Below are positions 38,202-43,257 of a stretch of DNA of 43,257 nucleotides, one piece after another. The notes under the pieces are model-generated. The model made no database searches. It saw only the letters and a program-made list of their open reading frames with translations, and was not told the origin of the DNA. Each line of letters begins with the position of its first letter. Position 1 is the first letter of the stretch. Made by a program: the position numbers and the translations under genes. The stretch is from Desulfococcaceae bacterium HSG8 (lineage in GTDB: Bacteria; Desulfobacterota; Desulfobacteria; Desulfobacterales; 4be13), in contig JAUCGG010000021.1 of assembly GCA_030378015.1 (NCBI GenBank), positions 1 to 43,257 of the forward strand, given 5' to 3'.

Positions 38202-39965
38202 TCAGCCCGCATTGCAGGGCAAAAATATTGTAACGGCGGTTCCCTCCTCTTCTGTACTATCCACTTTTATCTTACCGTTATGAGCCTCCAGGATATTATG
38301 CACAATGGCAAGCCCCAGACCTGTACCAGAGGATTTGGTCGTAAAATACGGATCAAATATACGCCCCAGTTCCGCCTTGCTGATGCCCGTTCCGGTATCT
38401 GAGACCCTGATCGCCAGATTTCCTTTTTCCTTGTGTTCCGACACTTCAACCGAAAGATTTCCGCCGCTTTCCATTGCTTCCATAGCGTTTAAGTACAGGT
38501 TCAAGAGAACCTGGCTTATCCGATCCTGATCAACAAATACATTTTCTGTCTCATGGGGGAAGACTGTATTTATTTCAATATGTTTTTCTTCTGCCTGATG
38601 CTCAATCAGTCTGACGGAATCCTCAATCAGTGTCCTGAGATGAACAGATTTGCTCGAAATGCTGACGGGCCTTGCAAGTTCAAGGAGCTGCCCAACCACA
38701 CGGTTCAGGCGATCCACTTCCTGGATCAGGATGTCTGCAATTTTCTGGTCATCAGGAACATCAGAGTATTTTTCTTTAAAATAGGTTGCGAATCCTTTTA
38801 TCGAACTCAGGGGGTTCCGTATCTCATGGGCCACCCCCGCGGCCAGACTCCCGACAGATGCCAGCCTCTGGCTCCTGGCAATTTCTTTTCTCAGGCTCCG
38901 AACTTCGGTCAGGTCTTTAAAAAGCATCACATATCCGAGAAATGTTCCGCTTTCATCATGGAGCCGCGTTGCGCTGACTTCCAGCGGGACAACCTTCCCG
39001 TCACATACATGACATTCTATCTCTTTTTCAACAACCCCCTGCCTGATATCCGGGTTTTCTATCAGCTTGCACAGTTCATGGGGGAGAATTTCTGTTGCAT
39101 CTTTCCCGACTGCTTCATCTGACGGAAGGCGGAGAACCGACCCGGCCACATGGTTGAATGAGGCGATTCTTTCATTGCTGTCTATGGCGAAAAGGCCGAT
39201 GGGCATATGTTCCACCACATTGTCAGAAAAGGCTTTTATCCTGGATAGCGACATTTTCGCAGTACGATACCCCTGGGCCAGAAAGAGCAGCAGAATGCCG
39301 GCAAGGCCGATAAAAAGCAGGAACAGCCCCATAACAACGGTGTGGCGGGTATCTGCTTTCCTGGCTTCGTCTATGGGGCGCATATCAAGACCCACAAAAA
39401 TAACCAGGGATTCAGCCTCGGAATTTTTGTGATGGGCGTGGGACATAAGCCATCTTCTGAGCATATTCGGGCATGTCCTGCATCGTTCGGGTATATACAT
39501 TCCCCCGGGGTTGAACATGCGAAAGACCTCGAACAGTTTTTTGCCTTCGGGTCCGACAACCATACGCCATCCGACATCTGTGGAAAGGGAGAGTTCTTCA
39601 AGGTTCAGCTTTTTCCCGTGAACCTTCCCGATGTAATCAGAATCATTATGGGCCAGGATCGTCCCCTCGGTGTTGGCCACAAGGAGATAAGCGATATCCG
39701 GCTGCTGCGCGGTTTCGGTGAGGAGTCTCTGGAGCTGGTTCCCGCTCCAGCGCGTTCCCATCATCTCTGTGCGGGTGCTGGCTTCAAAAGACCTTATCAG
39801 TGCGGAACCTTTTTCCACCAAAAGCCGGGTGCTGTTCTCCTTATAGCGGTGAATATTCTCTATTGTCATGAAGGCAAAGATGGGGAACAGCACAGCCACC
39901 GCACCGATAAATATCCACGGGGGTATTCCGATCCAGAATCCCTTATTTTTGGTTCTTTTCAGCAT
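38202..39965 (-). CDS. ZraS-like membrane histidine kinase
   Basis: A 587-residue sensor kinase. TM1 is at about 17-36, TM2 at about 210-230, with a periplasmic domain between them that holds GRCRTCP-type CRTCPNMLRRW (C162, C165) and several His (SHAHHK), a possible metal or heme site. A PAS domain follows at about 250-355 (VEHMPIGLFAIDSNERIASF), the phosphoacceptor H380 in GVAHEIRNPLSSIKG, and the ATPase domain with NLYLNAMEAM, DTGTGI and GTGLGLAIV. It is complete. ZraS/HydH-type kinases are normally followed by a sigma-54 response regulator; here the DNA beyond the stop is repeats and a broken transposase. A small gene lies 32 bp upstream. Confidence 0.93.
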   Translation of the reverse strand: MLKRTKNKGFWIGIPPWIFIGAVAVLFPIFAFMTIENIHRYKENSTRLLVEKGSALIRSFEASTRTEMMGTRWSGNQLQRLLTETAQQPDIAYLLVANTEGTILAHNDSDYIGKVHGKKLNLEELSLSTDVGWRMVVGPEGKKLFEVFRMFNPGGMYIPERCRTCPNMLRRWLMSHAHHKNSEAESLVIFVGLDMRPIDEARKADTRHTVVMGLFLLFIGLAGILLLFLAQGYRTAKMSLSRIKAFSDNVVEHMPIGLFAIDSNERIASFNHVAGSVLRLPSDEAVGKDATEILPHELCKLIENPDIRQGVVEKEIECHVCDGKVVPLEVSATRLHDESGTFLGYVMLFKDLTEVRSLRKEIARSQRLASVGSLAAGVAHEIRNPLSSIKGFATYFKEKYSDVPDDQKIADILIQEVDRLNRVVGQLLELARPVSISSKSVHLRTLIEDSVRLIEHQAEEKHIEINTVFPHETENVFVDQDRISQVLLNLYLNAMEAMESGGNLSVEVSEHKEKGNLAIRVSDTGTGISKAELGRIFDPYFTTKSSGTGLGLAIVHNILEAHNGKIKVDSTEEEGTAVTIFLPCNAG

Positions 39966-39997
39966 AAGAATTTATTCCTGCTGCAGCAACGGGGATT

Positions 39998-40234
39998 TTA
40001 TTTCTTGGAAAATCCCTTAGTCTTCACTCTCTCATACCGGGTTAAAACAGCCTTGATTTTCAAGAGGAGAACGGAATCAGCATCGCAAACAGCCAATGCC
40101 TCCTTTGCTTCGGCCAGGACTTCGGCCATTTCCTCAGCAACAGGCCGCTCGGTATTCTCACTGACCCATCGCTCAATCTGATTGCTGATGTCTTCTCTGC
40201 GCCGCCATAGTTCGCTGTCGTGTCTCATTCCCAT
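39998..40234 (-). CDS. Small helical protein upstream of the ZraS-like kinase
   Basis: A 78-residue, all-helical, charged protein (WRRREDISNQIERWVSENTE, then EEMAEVLAEAKEALAV) with no family I know. AGGAGA stands 9 bases before the ATG. It is probably co-transcribed with the kinase 32 bp downstream, so it may be an accessory or regulator of it. No signal peptide or membrane segment. Confidence 0.65.
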   Translation of the reverse strand: MGMRHDSELWRRREDISNQIERWVSENTERPVAEEMAEVLAEAKEALAVCDADSVLLLKIKAVLTRYERVKTKGFSKK

Positions 40235-40281
40235 CAGGGTTTCTCCTGCTTCATCTTTTCTATATTTTCGGATTGTATTGC

Positions 40282-40698
40282 ACTCTCAATAAAATACCCG
40301 ATTCCGGAAAATGCAGGGTGGGTGGAGCGCCATATGCATCAAGCTAAGATTTTAACATGCTGATTTTATTAATTCTGACTGAACGGTAGCCGAAACGCAA
40401 AACCTTTATTTTCGGGGGTTCCGGAATCATAAAAATCCTTAGCTTGATGCATATGGGGTGGATCGCCAGCATAACCCACCATTGCCGCCGATGATGATAT
40501 TTGTCGGCGAGTGATGCGATGGTGGGTTACGCTTCGCTCCACCCACCCTACATTTCTACACTTTCAATAAAATACCCGATTCCGGAAAATATAGGGTGGG
40601 TGGAGCGCCAGCGGAACCCACCATTGCCGGCCGATGATGATATTTGTCGGCGAGTGATGCGATGGTGGGTTACGCTTCGCTCCACCCACCCTACATTT
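40282..40698. repeat. Tandem duplication of the GGGTGGG...CCCACC unit
   Basis: Copy 1 (40282-40558, containing an insert) and copy 2 (40559-40698) both run from ACTYTCAATAAAATACCCGA, through GGGTGGGTGGAGCG and GATGATGATATTTGTCGGCG, to CCACCCACCCTACATTTCT. The GGGTGGGTGGAGCG arm pairs with CGCTCCACCCACCC. The segment 40699-40785 adds a CCCAGGCGGAGCCTGGG stem and four ACGTTTCACGTTTCACG repeats. Confidence 0.8.
40330..40456. mobile_element. CCATATGCATCAAG-ended element, 127 bp, 9-bp flanking repeats
   Basis: The left end CCATATGCATCAAGCTAAG and the right end CTTAGCTTGATGCATATGG are exact inverses (19 bp). Direct repeats GGTGGAGCG (40321-40329) and GGTGGATCG (40457-40465) flank it with one mismatch. 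It is absent from the second tandem copy, which gives the empty-site sequence. Non-coding. Confidence 0.8.
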
Positions 40699-40785
40699 CT
40701 TGCGGAATGCATTCCCAGGCGGAGCCTGGGAACGAGTAAAAAAGCGTGAATCACGTTTCATGTTTCACGTTTCACGTTTCACGCT

Positions 40786-42621
40786 TCAAGAAATAACAAG
40801 ATGCCCCAGCCCCTTCTCTCTCAAAAAACGGGGATACAGTTCATAAGCCGGTTTCAGGATCGGCAGCAGTTTAACTGTTTTGGGTACATTCCCTTTGGCA
40901 GAGACCTGGCGGCGGGTCAGTGCGCTCACCAGATTGGCCTTGCCATGCCAGAATTTATGCGCGAAATCCGCGTTCATGGTCATTGTAACCTCGGGACTGC
41001 CGTCAAATTCCCCTTTAATAATCCCCAGGTCATCTCCTGTTGCATCAATCGTAATAACGCCGTCCGGATTCCTGTAAACAAACTGGATGCAAAGACCGGT
41101 TTTTTTCAACGCGGCACCGATTCCCGGGTCATCTCTCAGTTGTTCATAAAACTCGGTCAGCACACTGTAAAGCATCTCCGTGTCTTTGAAAACATCTTTC
41201 ATTTCCTTGCCCGCGAGCTTCCCAGCCGAGGGGCGGAGGTCTTCCTCTGAAACAGGCAGGGGAGCCGGTTTCGCGTCGTAAGCCCTTCTGACGATTTTAA
41301 TGACCGCGTCCCGTTCAGGTTCCCTGGGATTATACAGCATAGAACCGTCCTCCATAGCTGTAGTAGCCACCTGATCCAGCTTTGCCAGCCCGTCATCAAT
41401 CCCCGCGTCTCTCAGATTGAGAGGCATCTTTGTCAGATATGACAACTGGCGGTTCAGTGTCCGTATTTTTTCCACACCGGCCCAGGCCGCCTGCTTCCTC
41501 AGCCACTGGTCAATGAATCCCAGGTTACCGAGCGCGTTTGCGGCCGCGCTTCGGACCTTGAAAGATTTGCTCCCGAACCACTCCCTGACCATATTTGCTG
41601 CCTCGGATTTTTTTGTAACAGAAGCCAGACTCCCTGATTTCAGAACGCTCCGCCCCTCGTTTATCAGTTGGGGAAAGGTAACGCCCATTGCCAGGGCGAT
41701 ATCCGCGAAACGCTCTGTTTCGCATTCCAGATTGTAGGCCATGACTTCCGGCAATACAAGCGCATTGGCCAGGCCGTGCGGGATATGATATACTCCCCCC
41801 AGGGCATGGGAAATCCCATGCGCCATGCCCACCATTGAATGGGAAAATGCAACGCCTGCCAGAAAACTGCCCGTAAGCATGGCACCGCGGGCCTGAAGGT
41901 CTTCGGGATGGGCACATGCCTGCAAAATGCTGTCGCTTATCAGGCGGATGGCATGAAGGGCAAGGGCATCGGAAGCCGGAGACCGCTCCTTATCCACATA
42001 GGCCTCAATGGCATGGGTCATGGCATCCATACCTGTCGCGGCAGTCAGTTTTCCCGGCATGGAAACTGTAACTTCGGGGTCAAGAATCGCGAGTTTGGGC
42101 AGGAACTGTTCTTCTGCAAAGGGGAGTTTCACATCATTGTCCGGATCGGCAATTACAGCCACTTTGGTGACTTCCGAGCCTGTTCCGGCAGTGGTGGGAA
42201 TGAATATCGTCGGCAGAAGTTCATCATTGCTGTCCAGCAGATATGCCCCCATATGATCTTCCAGTTTTCCGCCTTTGACAATGATGATGTTGGCAACTTT
42301 GGCTGTATCAATGACACTTCCGCCGCCGATGGCGATGATCATATCGCATTCATGGGTTTTGGCGAGCGAGGCGCACTCTTCCACGGTTCTGATGGTAGAA
42401 TTAGGCGGAACTTTATCGTACATGCAGACGATTTCAATATCGGTGCTTTCAAAACCTTTTTTCACCTTATCCACGGGGCCCGCTTTGACCAGTATTTCAT
42501 CTGTGACCAGAATCGCTTTCCGCTGACCGAAGGGTCTGACAGCATTGGCGATATTGTTCAAAATTCCGATTCCGTAAACTACTTTTGAAGGGAGTGTAAA
42601 TTCAAAATATTCAGGTAGCAT
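40786..42621 (-). CDS. Iron-containing alcohol dehydrogenase fused to an SCP2 domain
   Basis: A 611-residue protein. The first 385 residues are a group III Fe-ADH: IAIGGGSVIDTAK, PTTAGTGSEVTKVAVI, the metal-ligand region AATGMDAMTHAIEAYV and the His pair in HSMVGMAHGISHALGG and YHIPHG. A linker of about 110 residues leads to a C-terminal SCP2 sterol-transfer-like domain (about 500-611, VITIDATGDDLGIIKGEFDG and DFAHKFWHGKANLVSALTRR). The ADH oxidises or reduces alcohols with NAD(P); the SCP2 part may bind a hydrophobic substrate. The start MLPEYFEF has AAAGGA 6 bases upstream; the family begins here. Complete, no neighbour. Confidence 0.94.
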   Translation of the reverse strand: MLPEYFEFTLPSKVVYGIGILNNIANAVRPFGQRKAILVTDEILVKAGPVDKVKKGFESTDIEIVCMYDKVPPNSTIRTVEECASLAKTHECDMIIAIGGGSVIDTAKVANIIIVKGGKLEDHMGAYLLDSNDELLPTIFIPTTAGTGSEVTKVAVIADPDNDVKLPFAEEQFLPKLAILDPEVTVSMPGKLTAATGMDAMTHAIEAYVDKERSPASDALALHAIRLISDSILQACAHPEDLQARGAMLTGSFLAGVAFSHSMVGMAHGISHALGGVYHIPHGLANALVLPEVMAYNLECETERFADIALAMGVTFPQLINEGRSVLKSGSLASVTKKSEAANMVREWFGSKSFKVRSAAANALGNLGFIDQWLRKQAAWAGVEKIRTLNRQLSYLTKMPLNLRDAGIDDGLAKLDQVATTAMEDGSMLYNPREPERDAVIKIVRRAYDAKPAPLPVSEEDLRPSAGKLAGKEMKDVFKDTEMLYSVLTEFYEQLRDDPGIGAALKKTGLCIQFVYRNPDGVITIDATGDDLGIIKGEFDGSPEVTMTMNADFAHKFWHGKANLVSALTRRQVSAKGNVPKTVKLLPILKPAYELYPRFLREKGLGHLVIS

Positions 42622-42639
42622 TTTGTTTCCTTTTGTCAA

Positions 42640-43257
42640 CCAGTTAAGATTCTGACGAGAAGGAGAGCAAAACTTTTTGCACTCCTCGTATATATTCTTT
42701 GATCTCAGGAATTAAATTACCCGCGGTTTTCAGGACACGGATGAACACGGATCATTTCCAGTAATAAAATCTGTGTTATCCGTGTCCCGCGGCAGAGCAG
42801 CACCGGGTATATTATTTTCCGGGAGATCCCCAGCAGATGAAAATTTGCGGACAGCGGATTCTCCATCTGCTGAATTATAAATGAATTATATCAGATCAGC
42901 GGGGCATGGGCAAGCATAATCAGTCCGGCGCCGAAGTTTTTTAGGGAGTGCAAAGTTTGCTTTGTGATAATCCCGGACAAAGCAGGCTTTGTACTTCGCG
43001 GATTTAGGCGATTTCCAATAATAAACATACCAGTTTGTAGTTCCGCCTTCAGGCGGCATGATACCGCCTAAAGGCGGAACTACAAACTGCGTGATACCGC
43101 CTGAAGGCGGAACTACAAACTGCCTGCCTTATGACCCGGACATCATTTCTGAACCACGATTTGCAGGATTAAAAGATTTTCGGGATTAATCTGCTGTAAA
43201 TCATGCTTATTCTTTAATCCTGAAAATCAGGGACCGGACAATAACGGGATTGGCAAA
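42640..43257. repeat. Repeat-filled region upstream of the Fe-ADH gene
   Basis: No gene is supported. From left to right: ACACGGATGAACACGGAT / ATCCGTGT stem (42727-42788), CAGCAGATG ... CATCTGCTG stem (42831-42872), GAGTGCAAAGTTTGC palindrome (42947-42999), and a GGCGATTTCC element with one and a half copies of the TTCCGCCTTCAGGCGG palindrome (43007-43121). The tail has a half CCGGACATCATTTCTG unit (43136-43153). The Fe-ADH promoter should be in 42640-42720. Confidence 0.65.

Noticed and set aside
1-43257. tRNA, rRNA, riboswitch or diversity-generating retroelement
   Set aside because: I saw no cloverleaf with a GTTCRANNC loop, no rRNA core motif, no reverse transcriptase frame and no known riboswitch core. 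Absence by eye is not proof; a covariance-model scan would settle it.

Overview
The window looks like chromosome of a Gram-negative, anaerobic member of the Desulfobacterota (sulfate-reducer type). This is inferred from gene content: a NIL-domain ferredoxin next to mnmA and mtaB, a DctPQM TRAP transporter, an iron alcohol dehydrogenase fused to an SCP2 domain, hypE, hybrid PAS kinases, and the repeat load. No rRNA, tRNA or CRISPR array was recognised.

Layout. 1-5257: an ISL3-type insertion sequence runs into a damaged type III-A CRISPR effector operon (cas10/csm1 without its 5' part, csm2, csm3, csm4 with a frameshift; no csm5, cas6 or array). 5625-7359: hypE, a peptide deformylase reduced to its two ends around a small hairpin element, and a zinc-ribbon gene with an in-frame TAG. 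7537-10926: hybrid histidine kinase plus slr1658-like and slr1659-like partner-switching proteins. 11724-15381: NIL ferredoxin, mnmA and mtaB, a tRNA sulfur-modification cluster. 15474-21278: condensation-like acyltransferase, a small Cys-rich protein, an exported protein, the Nnr NAD(P)HX repair enzyme and an SDR. 22163-25018: a SpoIIE-type phosphatase whose sensor region is three tandem copies of one module. 25331-29670: DUF58 protein and TRAP transporter. 30530-33863: HD hydrolase, an unknown protein and a B12-binding-type radical SAM protein. 33947-38000: a run of broken defence and toxin-antitoxin genes (csx20 start, DUF433/PIN-like pair, brnT/brnA remnants, HEPN-like fragment, truncated ISL3 transposase). 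38202-42621: ZraS-like kinase with a small partner, and Fe-ADH-SCP2.

The most distinctive feature is the intergenic DNA. Nearly every gap over about 150 bp holds one or more of about ten families of short, palindromic, non-coding elements, often nested. For several the insertion can be read directly: a GGGCG-ended hairpin family has three copies each with an 8-bp target duplication; an ACACC-ended family shows 6-bp duplications; IS630/mariner-like elements show TA duplications; and a 127-bp element has near-identical 9-bp flanks. These elements have broken def and sit in both junctions of the TRAP operon. The two ISL3 copies share a 22-nt terminal repeat, and each cuts off the 5' part of a (probable) defence gene.

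Working together: csm1-4 are remains of a cyclic-oligoadenylate-signalling RNA-targeting complex, and csx20 (ring nuclease family) and the HEPN-like fragment are of the kind that act on that signal. All are damaged, so the system is probably dead here. The kinase, slr1658/slr1659 and SpoIIE phosphatase could form one partner-switching pathway.
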